A stretch of DNA of 64,000 nucleotides from Pedococcus sp. 5OH_020 (GCF_027812955.1 NZ_JAPYZV010000004.1:1-64000); one strand, 5' to 3'. Numbered from the stretch's first letter, positions 42,187 through 51,374 are shown. Notes: generated from the letters alone by a model not told the origin. Numbers and translations: made by a program.

Positions 42187-42738
42187 ATGCCTGCCGCCCG
42201 CAGTCAGGAGCTGCCGAGCTGGATGAGGTCCGGCTTCACGCTGCCGAACCGGCTGTACGACGCGGGTCTCGGGTGGCTCCTCGGCCGTCGCTTCCTGCGG
42301 CTCCACCACACCGGGCGACGCAGCGGCCGTACGTTCCAGGTCGTCCTGGAGGTCGTGCGGTACGACCGGCGCTCGGGGGAGGCCACCGTCATCTCCGGCT
42401 TCGGGCGCGACGCCGACTGGTTCCGCAACGTCGTCGCAGGGGGACCGGTCGCCGTGGACTTCGGCCATGGCCCGCGCCCGGCCGTGTACCGCGTGCTGGA
42501 CCGCGATGAGGCGCAGAGGGCCTACGCCAGCTACGAGGGGCGCAACGTCCTCATCGGACCACTGGTCCGGTGGACGCTCACGAAGCTCCTGGGCTGGCGC
42601 TACGACGGGTCACCGGAGGCCCGCCGCCGCATGGTGGAAGAGCTTCCTCTGGTCGCCGTGCGCCCCGCGCTCCCCGACCAGACTCACGATTTTGTGCGTG
42701 TCGACCCCTTCCGGGCGTCCGACACGCACAAAACGTGA
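42187..42738 (+). CDS. Nitroreductase-family deazaflavin-dependent oxidoreductase (Ddn-like)
   Basis: 183 residues with the split-barrel fold of the F420-binding DUF385/Ddn family: LRLHHTGRRSGRTFQVVLEV (about 37-56) and GFGRDADWFRN-VAGGPVAV. Uses reduced F420 on quinones or other acceptors. The last 20 codons form one arm of a long inverted repeat, which probably altered the original C-terminus (ends HDFVRVDPFRASDTHKT). It is 58 bp after the SDR operon. Confidence 0.88.
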   Translation: MPAARSQELPSWMRSGFTLPNRLYDAGLGWLLGRRFLRLHHTGRRSGRTFQVVLEVVRYDRRSGEATVISGFGRDADWFRNVVAGGPVAVDFGHGPRPAVYRVLDRDEAQRAYASYEGRNVLIGPLVRWTLTKLLGWRYDGSPEARRRMVEELPLVAVRPALPDQTHDFVRVDPFRASDTHKT

Positions 42739-42740
42739 GT
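42682..42740. repeat. 21-bp inverted repeat covering the end of the Ddn-like gene
   Basis: 42682..42703 and 42720..42740 are inverted repeats with one bulged A; the inner arm begins CGACACGCACAAAA. The loop is 16 nt. The repeat includes the stop codon at 42736..42738. It could serve as a terminator, but its length and its intrusion into the coding region are also like a small REP/MITE-type insertion. Confidence 0.65.
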
Positions 42741-42742
42741 TC

Positions 42743-42830
42743 GGTCGGGAAGGGAGAGCGTCGGCGCCGGTCGGGAAGGGAGAGCGTCGGCGCCGGTCGG
42801 GACGAGTGCGTCGGCGCCGGTGGGGAAGGA
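42743..42830. repeat. 26-bp tandem repeats (about 3.5 units)
   Basis: GGTCGGGAAGGGAGAGCGTC plus GGCGCC is repeated exactly at 42743..42768 and 42769..42794, then with changes at 42795..42818 and 42819 onward. It fills the gap between convergent genes. Confidence 0.75.
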
Positions 42831-42842
42831 GGGTCGGGGGGG

Positions 42843-43598
42843 TCAGTCCTGCGGACCGCCGGCGACGTAGATCACCTGACCGGATACGAAACCGGCCTCG
42901 GGCGAGCACAGGAAGGAGATGGTGGCCGCGATGTCCTCCGGCTGCCCGACGCGCTGCACAGGGATCTGGGATGCGGCGTGCGAGAGGAAGTCATCGAACG
43001 AGACCCCCAGGCGCTCGGCGGTCATCCGCGTCATCTCGGTCTGCACGAAGCCGGGCGCCACCGCGTTCGCCGTCACGCCGAACCTGCCCAGCTCGATCGC
43101 CAGCGTCTTGGTGAACCCCTGCAGCCCCGCCTTGGCCGCCGAGTAGTTCACCTGCCCGCGGTTGCCTTGGGCGGAAGTGGAGGAGAGGTTCACGATGCGT
43201 CCGAACTTCTCCGCGGTCATGTGGCCCTGCACGGCGCGGCTCATCAGGAAGGCGCCGCGCAGGTGCACGTGGATGACCGAGTCCCAGTCGTCCTCGGTCA
43301 TCTTGAAGAGCAGGTTGTCGCGCGTGATGCCGGCGTTGTTCACCAGGATCGTCGGCGCGCCCAGCTCCGCTACGACTCGTGACACCGCGGCCTCGACCTG
43401 GTCCGCCCGGGCGACGTCGACCGCCGCGGCCATGGCGCGGCCGCCGGCGGCGGTGACGGTCTCCACCGTGCCCGCGCAGGCCACCTCGTCGAGGTCGAGC
43501 ACTGCGACGGCATGCCCGTCGGCGGCCAGCCGTATGGCCGTGGCGGCGCCGATGCCGCGGGCGGCGCCGGTCACGATGGCAACGCGCTGGGTGCTCAT
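42843..43598 (-). CDS. FabG-like 3-oxoacyl reductase (SDR family)
   Basis: 251 residues, SDR close to FabG/PhaB: TGAARGIG (about 9-16), NNAGITRDNLLFKM, catalytic Ser in NLSSTSAQG, YSAAKAG, and the C-terminal SGQVIYVAGGPQD. Reduces 3-oxoacyl-CoA or -ACP with NADPH. ATG 43598 has GGAGGAA 4-5 nt upstream. The TAAGC-N4-GCTTA palindrome 72 bp upstream ties it to the TetR regulon of the acyl-CoA dehydrogenase operon. Confidence 0.93.
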   Translation of the reverse strand: MSTQRVAIVTGAARGIGAATAIRLAADGHAVAVLDLDEVACAGTVETVTAAGGRAMAAAVDVARADQVEAAVSRVVAELGAPTILVNNAGITRDNLLFKMTEDDWDSVIHVHLRGAFLMSRAVQGHMTAEKFGRIVNLSSTSAQGNRGQVNYSAAKAGLQGFTKTLAIELGRFGVTANAVAPGFVQTEMTRMTAERLGVSFDDFLSHAASQIPVQRVGQPEDIAATISFLCSPEAGFVSGQVIYVAGGPQD

Positions 43599-43669
43599 GG
43601 TTCCTCCGGTGGGTGGTGTGGGCCGGGCGGCCACGGGGTATGGGGCGGGCGGACTCCCGGGGAGTCTAC

Positions 43670-43683
43670 TAAGCGCCCGCTTA
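43670..43683. promoter_or_regulatory. TetR operator upstream of the FabG-like gene
   Basis: TAAGCGCCCGCTTA is a perfect palindrome apart from its central CC. It shares TAAGC-N4-GCTYA, plus the flanking AC before and CC after, with the site at 39405..39418/22 region. Confidence 0.6.
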
Positions 43684-43805
43684 CCCTTGGCAGAGGGGCG
43701 CTGGTCAGCGGTCACCCCGTCGCTCCGGCACAATGGCATCACCTGAGGTCAACGACGCCCTCGCTCACACGCCGCACGTACGCGGCACCAATCTGAAGGC
43801 GACAC

Positions 43806-45971
43806 ATGGACATCTGGCCCGGCAGCTCCTACCCCCTGGGAGCGTCGTACGACGGCACCGGCGTGAACTTCGCCCTCTTCTCCGAAGTGGCCGAGCGCGT
43901 CGAGCTGTGCCTCATCGACGACGAGGGCGTGGAGACGCGGTACGTCCTGCCCGAGGTCGACGGCTTCGTCTGGCACGGCTACCTTCCTGGCGTCCAGCCC
44001 GGACAGCGCTACGGCTACCGGGTACACGGGCCGTACGACCCCGCACAGGGTCATCGGTGCAACCCCAACAAGCTGCTGCTCGACCCGTACGCCAAGGCGA
44101 TCGACGGGATGGCCGACGGTGACCAGTCGCTGTTCTCGTACACCTTCGGCGATCCCAGCAACGACCCTGCGAAGCTGAACACCGAAGACAGCCTGGGCCA
44201 CACGATGCTGTCGGTCGTCATCAACCCGTTCTTCGACTGGGGCCAGGACAGGTCGCCCCGGCGCCAGTACCACGAGACGGTCATCTACGAGGCCCACGTG
44301 AAGGGGCTCACCGAGCTGCACCCCGAGATCCCGGAGGAGATCCGGGGCACCTATGCCGGGATCGCGCACCCCGTCGCGATCCAGCACCTGCAGGAGCTCG
44401 GCGTCACGGCCATCGAGCTCATGCCGGTCCACCAGTTCGTCAACGACTTCACCCTTCGGGACAAGGGGCTGAGCAACTACTGGGGCTACAACACGATCGG
44501 CTTCCTCGCGCCGCACAACGGCTACGCGGCATACGGCACCCGGGGCGAGCAGGTCGCCGAGTTCAAGGGCATGGTGAAGGCGCTCCACGAGGCGGGCATC
44601 GAGGTCATCCTCGACGTCGTGTACAACCACACCGCAGAAGGCAACGAGCTCGGCCCGACACTGTGCTTCCGAGGGATCGACAACGCCGCGTACTACCGGC
44701 TCGTGGACGGCGACGCGGCCCACTACTACGACACCACGGGGACGGGCAACAGCCTGCTCATGCGTCACCCCCACGTCCTGCAGCTCATCATGGACTCGCT
44801 GCGGTACTGGGTCACCGAGATGCACGTGGACGGGTTCCGGTTCGACCTCGCCGCGACGCTGGCGCGCCAGTTCCACGAGGTGGACAAGCTGTCGGCGTTC
44901 TTCGACCTGGTCCAGCAGGACCCGGTGGTGAGCCAGGTGAAGCTCATCGCCGAGCCCTGGGACGTCGGCGACGGTGGCTACCAGGTCGGCAACTTCCCGC
45001 CGCTGTGGACGGAGTGGAACGGCAAGTACCGGGACACCGTCCGGGACTTCTGGCGTGGTGACTCGGCGACCCTCGGCGAGTTCGCCTCCCGCATCACCGG
45101 GTCGAGCGACCTCTACGAGCACAACGGTCGCAAACCCATCGCGTCCATCAACTTCGTGACGGCCCATGACGGGTTCACCCTGCGCGACCTGGTGTCGTAC
45201 AACGAGAAGCACAACGAGGCCAACGGCGAGGGCAACAACGACGGTGAGAGCCACAACCGGTCCTGGAACTGCGGCGTGGAGGGACCGAGCGACGACCCGG
45301 CCGTGAACGAGCTACGGCAGCGGCAGCAGCGCAACTTCCTGACCACCCTCCTGCTCTCGCAGGGGGTGCCGATGATCCTGCACGGCGACGAGCTGGGACG
45401 CACCCAGCTCGGCAACAACAACGGCTACTGCCAGGACAACTCCCTCACCTGGGTCGACTGGGACCTGGACCAGGAGCAGTACAACCTGCTGGCCTTCACC
45501 CAGCGGCTCATGGAGCTGCGGCGCGAGCACCCGGTGTTCCGGCGCCGCCGGTTCTTCGGTGGCTCGGCGAACCATGGCGGTGAGAGCGAGGTCGGCGACA
45601 TCGCCTGGTTCGAGCCGAGCGGCCACCACATGGACGAGTCGTCCTGGGACAACGGGTTCGCCAAGTCGATGATGGTGTTCCTCAACGGCCAGGCCATCCC
45701 CGAGCCGGACACCCGCGGGCTGCCGATCGTCGACGACCATTTCCTGATCCTCTTCAACGGGGCGGACCAGGCGATCGACTTCGTGCTCCCGGACTCTGAC
45801 TACGGGGACTCGTGGTCGCCCGAGATCGACACTGCCGCCGAGGGTGAGCTGGACGACGCCGAGCTCAAGCCCTTCGACAGCATCACGGCCGAGGCACGCA
45901 GCGTCATCGTCCTGCGCTGTGCCCGTCCGGCGCCTGCAGGTGTCCCGGCCGGGGCCGCCACGCGCCGATGA
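43806..45971 (+). CDS. glgX: Glycogen debranching enzyme GlgX/TreX
   Basis: 721 residues: N-terminal CBM48 (about 1-130), GH13_11 catalytic barrel (about 150-600), C-terminal beta domain. Catalytic triad in GFRFDLA (nucleophile Asp), LIAEPWD (acid/base Glu) and TAHDGFT (Asp). It cuts alpha-1,6 branches of glycogen, supplying maltodextrin to TreY and TreZ, which follow at once; treY overlaps its stop (ATGA). ATG 43806 has GAAGG upstream. Confidence 0.96.
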   Translation: MDIWPGSSYPLGASYDGTGVNFALFSEVAERVELCLIDDEGVETRYVLPEVDGFVWHGYLPGVQPGQRYGYRVHGPYDPAQGHRCNPNKLLLDPYAKAIDGMADGDQSLFSYTFGDPSNDPAKLNTEDSLGHTMLSVVINPFFDWGQDRSPRRQYHETVIYEAHVKGLTELHPEIPEEIRGTYAGIAHPVAIQHLQELGVTAIELMPVHQFVNDFTLRDKGLSNYWGYNTIGFLAPHNGYAAYGTRGEQVAEFKGMVKALHEAGIEVILDVVYNHTAEGNELGPTLCFRGIDNAAYYRLVDGDAAHYYDTTGTGNSLLMRHPHVLQLIMDSLRYWVTEMHVDGFRFDLAATLARQFHEVDKLSAFFDLVQQDPVVSQVKLIAEPWDVGDGGYQVGNFPPLWTEWNGKYRDTVRDFWRGDSATLGEFASRITGSSDLYEHNGRKPIASINFVTAHDGFTLRDLVSYNEKHNEANGEGNNDGESHNRSWNCGVEGPSDDPAVNELRQRQQRNFLTTLLLSQGVPMILHGDELGRTQLGNNNGYCQDNSLTWVDWDLDQEQYNLLAFTQRLMELRREHPVFRRRRFFGGSANHGGESEVGDIAWFEPSGHHMDESSWDNGFAKSMMVFLNGQAIPEPDTRGLPIVDDHFLILFNGADQAIDFVLPDSDYGDSWSPEIDTAAEGELDDAELKPFDSITAEARSVIVLRCARPAPAGVPAGAATRR

Positions 45972-48499
45972 GCCAGGCACGCACCGAGGAGGCGCCCGCC
46001 CAGGGACCCGTCGTGCCCACGGGTACCTACCGGCTGCAGATCCAGCCGGCGTTCACCTTCGACGAGGCCGCGGAGCAGGCCCGGTACCTCGTCGACCTCG
46101 GGGTCTCGCACGCCTACCTGTCGCCGGTCCTCCAGCCCGCGCCCGGCTCCACCCACGGGTATGACGTCGTCGACCACGAACGCTTCAACGAGGAGGCCGG
46201 TGGGTCCGCCGGGTTCGAGCGGCTGTCCCGGACGCTGTCGTCGCACGGCCTGCGTCTGGTCGTCGACGTCGTCCCGAACCACATGACGACGCCCACGCCG
46301 GCGTGGCTCAACCGGCAGTGGTGGGACCTTCTTCGCCGCGGCCGGGAGTCCGAGTTCGCCCACTGGTTCGATGTCGACTGGGACGCCGAGGACGGCCACG
46401 TGCTCATGCCGGTGCTCGGCGGTCCGCTCGACGCCGCCATCGCGGCCGGCGAGCTGGAGGTCAGCCGGGGCGGCCGCCCCGCCGGGGACGAGGCGGTCCT
46501 GCGGTACTTCGACCACGAGCTACCGCTCCGGCCAGGCACCGAGGGGCTGGACCTGCCAGACCTCGTGGCGGCGCAGCACTACCGGCTGTGCGACTGGCGG
46601 GAGGGTGCCACGCGGCTGAACTACCGGCGCTTCTTCGACGTCACGTCGCTCGTCGCGGTGAAGGTCGAGGACAAGTCGGTCTTCGAGGCCACCCACCGGC
46701 TGCTGCTCGAGGCGTTTCGCGCGAACCTCCTCGACGGCTTCCGCATCGACCATCCCGACGGGCTGGCTGACCCCGCCGGCTACCTCGCGGACCTCGCCGA
46801 CGCGACCGACGGTGCCTGGGTCGTGGTGGAGAAGATCCTCGAGGGGCACGAGGAGCTGCCGCGCTACTGGCGCTGCGCCGGCACCACCGGCTACGACACG
46901 CTGCAACGGGTCGGCGGCGTGTTCGTCGACCCCCGTGGTGAGGAGCCGCTGACCGAGCTGCTCGCAAGGCTGGTGGGCCGTCGTGAAGACGTAACGGACC
47001 TGGCCCTGGAGGCCAAGCAACAGGTGGTCGAGTCCGTCCAGGCGGCCGAGGTGAACCGGTTGATGCGGCTGGTCGCGCGGGTCCTTCCTGGACACGACCA
47101 GGGATCGCTGCGCCGTGCCGTGGGTGCGCTGCTCGTGGCGATGGACCGCTACCGGGCGTACCTGGGGCCGGGTGGGCCGGAGGACGAGCGCGAGGAGCGG
47201 GAGCAGGAGCAGGTCCTCGCCGACGCGCAGGCCCGTGCCCTCCGGCTGGTGCCCGAGGCCGACCACCTCAGCGTTCACCTCGTCACCGAGCTGGCCAGAG
47301 GCGGGCGACTGCCCGAGGCGAGCGCCGACTCGGGGGACGCCCGGCTGGAGTTCGTCGTGCGGTTCCAGCAGACCTGTGGACCCGTCATGGCCAAGGGCAT
47401 CGAGGACACGACGTTCTACCGCTACGCCCGGCTGATCTCCCTCAACGAGGTGGGTGGTGACCCCGCCGAGGTCGGCACGGCGCCGGACGAGCTGCACCAT
47501 TTCGCCGCCCGGCAGCTGGCTGCCTGGCCGGCCACGATGACCACGCTCTCGACGCACGACACCAAGCGCTCCGAGGACGTCCGCGCGCGCCTCGCGGTGC
47601 TGTCCGAGCTGCCGGAGCAGTGGAGCTCCTGGCTGGCCCAGGGACGGGACCTCACCGCCCCTCACCGTGGCGCGGGGCTGGACGCGTCCACCGAGTACCT
47701 GCTCTGGCAGACCGCGGTGGGAGCGTGGCCGCTCGACGAGGAGCGGCTGCAGGCGTACGCGACCAAGGCGGTCCGGGAGGCGAAGCGGCATACGTCCTGG
47801 ACCGATCCGGACGAGTCCTACGAGGGCCAGGTCGCGACGTTCGTCCGGGCTCTGACCACCGATCCGGCAGTACGGGCCCACCTGCAGGCCTGGGCGGAAC
47901 GCACCCAGCGGGCCTGGCGCGCGAACGTGCTCGGCCAGAAGCTGCTGCAGCTGCTGATGCCAGGGGTTCCGGACGTGTACCAGGGGACCGAGCTCGTAGA
48001 CCTCTCGCTCGTGGACCCGGACAACCGCCGGGCCGTCGACTACGACGCTCGGCGGCGGCGCCTGGCGCGCCTCGACGACGGGAACCTTCCCGCCGACCTG
48101 GACGACGAGAAGCTCCTCGTGACGTCCCGCGCCCTCCGGTTGCGGCGTGAGCATCCGCAGTGGTTCACCGGGGCGGGGGCGATCTACTCCGCTGTGGCGA
48201 CGTCGGACGAGCACGCACTGGCGTTCGCCCGAGGGGACGAGGACGGTCCGCAGGTCGTGGCGGTGCTGACCCGGCTCAGCGAAGACCTCGCGGTGCAGGG
48301 CGGGTGGCTCGAAGGTTTCGTCGAGCTGCCACCGGGGCACTGGCAGGACCTGCTGACCGGACGAGCCGTCGTGGCGGCGCAGGGACGCCCGGGCAACGTG
48401 CGACTCTCCGACCTCCTGGCCGACCTCCCGGTCGCCCTGCTGCTCCGAGGGGACGGGAGCCCGAGAGATGAGGAGACCGGAGGCGATGACAACACCTGA
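45968..48499 (+). CDS. treY: Maltooligosyl trehalose synthase
   Basis: 843 residues, GH13_26, somewhat above the usual 700-800 residues because of a Glu-rich insertion around 395-425. Start pattern GTYRLQIQPAFTFDEA, catalytic motifs DGFRIDHPDGLADP, VVVEKIL and TLSTHDTKRSEDVRAR. It converts the reducing-end alpha-1,4 bond of maltodextrin into the alpha,alpha-1,1 trehalose bond; TreZ then releases trehalose. Middle gene of the glgX-treY-treZ operon. Confidence 0.96.
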   Translation: MSQARTEEAPAQGPVVPTGTYRLQIQPAFTFDEAAEQARYLVDLGVSHAYLSPVLQPAPGSTHGYDVVDHERFNEEAGGSAGFERLSRTLSSHGLRLVVDVVPNHMTTPTPAWLNRQWWDLLRRGRESEFAHWFDVDWDAEDGHVLMPVLGGPLDAAIAAGELEVSRGGRPAGDEAVLRYFDHELPLRPGTEGLDLPDLVAAQHYRLCDWREGATRLNYRRFFDVTSLVAVKVEDKSVFEATHRLLLEAFRANLLDGFRIDHPDGLADPAGYLADLADATDGAWVVVEKILEGHEELPRYWRCAGTTGYDTLQRVGGVFVDPRGEEPLTELLARLVGRREDVTDLALEAKQQVVESVQAAEVNRLMRLVARVLPGHDQGSLRRAVGALLVAMDRYRAYLGPGGPEDEREEREQEQVLADAQARALRLVPEADHLSVHLVTELARGGRLPEASADSGDARLEFVVRFQQTCGPVMAKGIEDTTFYRYARLISLNEVGGDPAEVGTAPDELHHFAARQLAAWPATMTTLSTHDTKRSEDVRARLAVLSELPEQWSSWLAQGRDLTAPHRGAGLDASTEYLLWQTAVGAWPLDEERLQAYATKAVREAKRHTSWTDPDESYEGQVATFVRALTTDPAVRAHLQAWAERTQRAWRANVLGQKLLQLLMPGVPDVYQGTELVDLSLVDPDNRRAVDYDARRRRLARLDDGNLPADLDDEKLLVTSRALRLRREHPQWFTGAGAIYSAVATSDEHALAFARGDEDGPQVVAVLTRLSEDLAVQGGWLEGFVELPPGHWQDLLTGRAVVAAQGRPGNVRLSDLLADLPVALLLRGDGSPRDEETGGDDNT

Positions 48500-48521
48500 G
48501 GCGATGACAACACCTGAGGCG
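48480..48521 (+). repeat. 18-bp tandem duplication at the treY/treZ junction
   Basis: GAGGCGATGACAACACCT occurs at 48480..48497 and 48498..48515, followed by a third GAGGCG. Each full copy carries an ATG in frame with treZ, and the treY stop TGA is formed at the seam. Confidence 0.9.
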
Positions 48522-50363
48522 GCCTCGCGCCCCACCGGTCCGGAGCTGACCGTCTGGGCTCCGGAGGCCAGCACGGTCGAGGTCGAGTGGACCCTCGCGG
48601 GCCGTCCCGGCGGGCGTGAGCCCATGCTTCCCACCAGCGGCGGGTGGTGGGCCTGGCAGTCGCCCCGGCTGGACCGGGAGCCCGCGGTCGACCCCTGGCT
48701 CGACTACGCCTTCGTGGTCGACGGCGGGGAGCCCACGCCCGACCCTCGTACGGCCTGGCAGCCGCACGGCGTGCACAGCTCGAGCCGGTGGTTCGACGCT
48801 GGACAGCACGAGTGGCACGACGCGTCGTGGGCGGGCCCGCAGCAGGGGCAGGGCATCCACGGCGCGGTCCTCTACGAGCTGCACGTGGGGACGTTCACCC
48901 CGGAGGGCACGCTCGACGCCGCACAGCGACGGCTGGGACACCTCGTCGAACTGGGGGTCGACGTGGTCGAGCTGATGCCGGTCGCGGCGTGGCCGGGTCG
49001 GTGGAACTGGGGTTATGACGGTGTCGCCCCGTGGGCGGTGGACGACCAGTACGGCGGGCCGGCGGCCTTGCAACGGTTCGTCGACGCCTGTCACGAGCAG
49101 GGGCTCGGCGTCTGTCTGGACGTCGTGTACAACCACCTCGGCCCGACCGGCAACTACCTGTCGCGCTTCGGTCCCTACTTCTCGGCCGCGCACCACACGC
49201 CCTGGGGGGACGGCGTCAACCTGGACGGCCCCGGAAGTGGGGAGGTCCGGCGCTGGATCGTCGACAACGCGCTGCGGTGGTTCCGGGAGTTCCATGTCGA
49301 CGCGCTGCGTCTCGACGCCGTCCACGAGCTCCATGACAGCTCGGCCCCGCATGTGCTGGCGCAGCTGGCCGACGAGGTCGCGGACCTCGGTGCGCAGCTG
49401 CGACGTCCTCTGGGACTCATCGCCGAGAGCGACCTCAACAACCCCCGTACCGTCACCCCCACGGCGGGCGGCGGGCTCGGCATGGACGCCCAGTGGGACG
49501 ACGACATCCACCACGCGCTCCACGTCGTGCTCACCGGCGAGACGCAGGGCTACTACGGTGACTTCGCGGGTCACAACCGCACCCTGCCTGACGGCGGCCC
49601 CCTCGCGGTCCTCGCCAAGACGCTGACGAAGGCGTTCCTGCACGACGGGGCCTGGTCCAGCTTCCGGGAGCAGGAGTGGGGCGCGTCGGTGGACCGCGAG
49701 AAGGTCGACGCGCGCCGGTTCCTCGCCTACCTCCAGACGCACGACCAGGTGGGCAACCGGGCGGTCGGGGACCGGATCTCGGCGCTGGTGCCGCCGGCTC
49801 GGCAGGCGGTGGGCGCGGCGTTGTACCTCACCTCCGCGTACACGCCGATGGTCTTCATGGGGGAGGAGTGGGCGGCCACGACACCGTTCCAGTTCTTCAC
49901 CGACTTCGAGGAGGCGGAGCTCGCAAAGGCCGTCACCGAAGGCCGGCGGCGTGAGTTCGCCTCCCACGGGATGAGCTGGGACGACGTGCCGGACCCCCAG
50001 GACGAGGCCACGTTCCGCCGCTCCCAGCTCGACTGGGCGCAGGCGCACGAGGGTGAGCATGCCCGTGTGCTGCAGTGGTACCGGGAGCTGGTGGCCCTGC
50101 GCCGCAGCGAGCCCGAGCTGACCGACGGGCGTCTGGACCTCGTGGACGTCTCCTTCGACGAGGACGACCAGTGGCTGGTCATGGCCCGCGGCAGCCTTCG
50201 CACCGTCGTGAACCTCTCGGAGTCGACGGCGACGGTGCCGCTGGACCGGGTGCCGACCGAGGTCCTGCTCAGCTGGTCAGGGTCGGGCACTGAGCTGGCG
50301 GACGAAGGGGTGCGCCTGCCACCGGGCACCGCGGCGGTGGTCCGGGTCCGTCCCACTGCGTGA
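48486..50363 (+). CDS. treZ: Malto-oligosyltrehalose trehalohydrolase
   Basis: 625 residues from ATG 48486, GH13_10: N-terminal beta domain (about 15-110), catalytic barrel with ALRLDAVHEL (nucleophile Asp), LIAESDLN (Glu) and QTHDQVGNR (Asp), C-terminal beta domain. Releases free trehalose from the TreY product. Three in-frame ATGs exist at 48468, 48486 and 48504 because of an 18-bp duplication; 48486 is preferred for the GGAGG just upstream and a short overlap with treY. Confidence 0.95.
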   Translation: MTTPEAMTTPEAASRPTGPELTVWAPEASTVEVEWTLAGRPGGREPMLPTSGGWWAWQSPRLDREPAVDPWLDYAFVVDGGEPTPDPRTAWQPHGVHSSSRWFDAGQHEWHDASWAGPQQGQGIHGAVLYELHVGTFTPEGTLDAAQRRLGHLVELGVDVVELMPVAAWPGRWNWGYDGVAPWAVDDQYGGPAALQRFVDACHEQGLGVCLDVVYNHLGPTGNYLSRFGPYFSAAHHTPWGDGVNLDGPGSGEVRRWIVDNALRWFREFHVDALRLDAVHELHDSSAPHVLAQLADEVADLGAQLRRPLGLIAESDLNNPRTVTPTAGGGLGMDAQWDDDIHHALHVVLTGETQGYYGDFAGHNRTLPDGGPLAVLAKTLTKAFLHDGAWSSFREQEWGASVDREKVDARRFLAYLQTHDQVGNRAVGDRISALVPPARQAVGAALYLTSAYTPMVFMGEEWAATTPFQFFTDFEEAELAKAVTEGRRREFASHGMSWDDVPDPQDEATFRRSQLDWAQAHEGEHARVLQWYRELVALRRSEPELTDGRLDLVDVSFDEDDQWLVMARGSLRTVVNLSESTATVPLDRVPTEVLLSWSGSGTELADEGVRLPPGTAAVVRVRPTA

Positions 50364-50380
50364 GCCGTACGCGGCTCACG
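50359..50380. terminator. Bidirectional terminator shared by treZ and tesB
   Basis: CGTGAGCCG (50359..50367) and CGGCTCACG (50372..50380) form a perfect stem with loop TACG. Each arm contains the stop codon of one convergent gene (treZ TGA 50361..50363; tesB stop at 50376..50378). Confidence 0.65.
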
Positions 50381-51320
50381 ACCCCTTGACGCGCACCATG
50401 CCCTCCTGCGCCACGGTGGCCACCAGCGTGCCGTCGGCCGAGAACATCCGGCCGAGGGCCAGACCGCGGCCACCGGAGGCCGACGGCGACTCCTGCGTGT
50501 AGAGCAGCCAGTCGTCGGCGCGGACCGGCCGATGGAACCACATCGCGTGGTCGAGGCTCGCGGGCCGGAGCCTACGGTCGGTCCAGGCGAGCCCGTGCCG
50601 ACGCAGCACCGCCTCGAGCAACGTGTAGTCCGAGGAGTACGCCAGCACGGCGGCATGGACCAGCGGGTCGTCGGGCAGCGCGCCGACGGCCTTCAGCCAC
50701 ACGCTCTGCCGGGAGGTCAGCTCCGGACCGGGCGCCGAGAAGATGTTGCCCTCCACATGGCGATGCTCCACGGGACGGTTGAGCACGTGACGGGCGCCGG
50801 GGTGGTCCACGCCGCCGAAGAGGTCCTGCAGCGATGGCAGCTCGGACGGGCCGGGGACGACCGGCATGGGGTCCTGGTGGTCGAGCCCTCCGGCGACCTC
50901 CTGGAAGGACGTGATCATGGACAGGATCGGCACTCCGTCCTGGATGGCGTGGACCCGCCGCGTGGAGAACGACCTGCCGTCCCTCATCCGCTCGACCGCG
51001 AAGCGGATCGGCTGCGTGTCGTCCCCGGGACGCATGAAGTACCCGTGCAGCGAGTGGATGAACCGGTTGCCGCCACCATCGATGTCGGCCACCGTCCGCC
51101 CCGCGGCGATGATGCACTGCGCCAGTACCTGTCCGCCGAACACGCGGCCGTGCGGCATCTTCTGGCTCCGGCCGAGGAACACAGACGCGCCGGACTCACC
51201 GAAGTCGGCCCGGTCGCCGACGCCTTCGACCGTGATGCGCGCAGTCCCGAGCTCCTCGAGGGCCAGGGTGTCGAGCAGGTCGGCGAGCGGGTCGGGGACG
51301 ATGCTGTGCGGGGCGGTCAC
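50376..51320 (-). CDS. tesB: Acyl-CoA thioesterase II
   Basis: 314 residues, double hot-dog fold of TesB: MPHGRVFGGQVLAQ (about 55-68), the second domain with HAAVLAYSSDYTLLEAVL, and SLDHAMWFHRP near the end. Hydrolyses medium- and long-chain acyl-CoA. GTG 51320 has TAGGGT ending 6 nt upstream. It converges on treZ. Confidence 0.95.
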   Translation of the reverse strand: MTAPHSIVPDPLADLLDTLALEELGTARITVEGVGDRADFGESGASVFLGRSQKMPHGRVFGGQVLAQCIIAAGRTVADIDGGGNRFIHSLHGYFMRPGDDTQPIRFAVERMRDGRSFSTRRVHAIQDGVPILSMITSFQEVAGGLDHQDPMPVVPGPSELPSLQDLFGGVDHPGARHVLNRPVEHRHVEGNIFSAPGPELTSRQSVWLKAVGALPDDPLVHAAVLAYSSDYTLLEAVLRRHGLAWTDRRLRPASLDHAMWFHRPVRADDWLLYTQESPSASGGRGLALGRMFSADGTLVATVAQEGMVRVKGS

Positions 51321-51326
51321 CAGGAG

Positions 51327-51332
51327 ACCCTA
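51327..51332 (-). promoter_or_regulatory. -10 element, leaderless transcript of tesB
   Basis: TAGGGT on the reverse strand ends 6 nt before GTG 51320. Confidence 0.5.
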
Positions 51333-51374
51333 GCGGGCGCGCCACGGGGCGCGTCGCTGGTCCCCGAGGCCGGC

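Noticed and set aside
46520-48634. 704-codon reverse open frame
   Set aside because: Antisense to treY; no motif.
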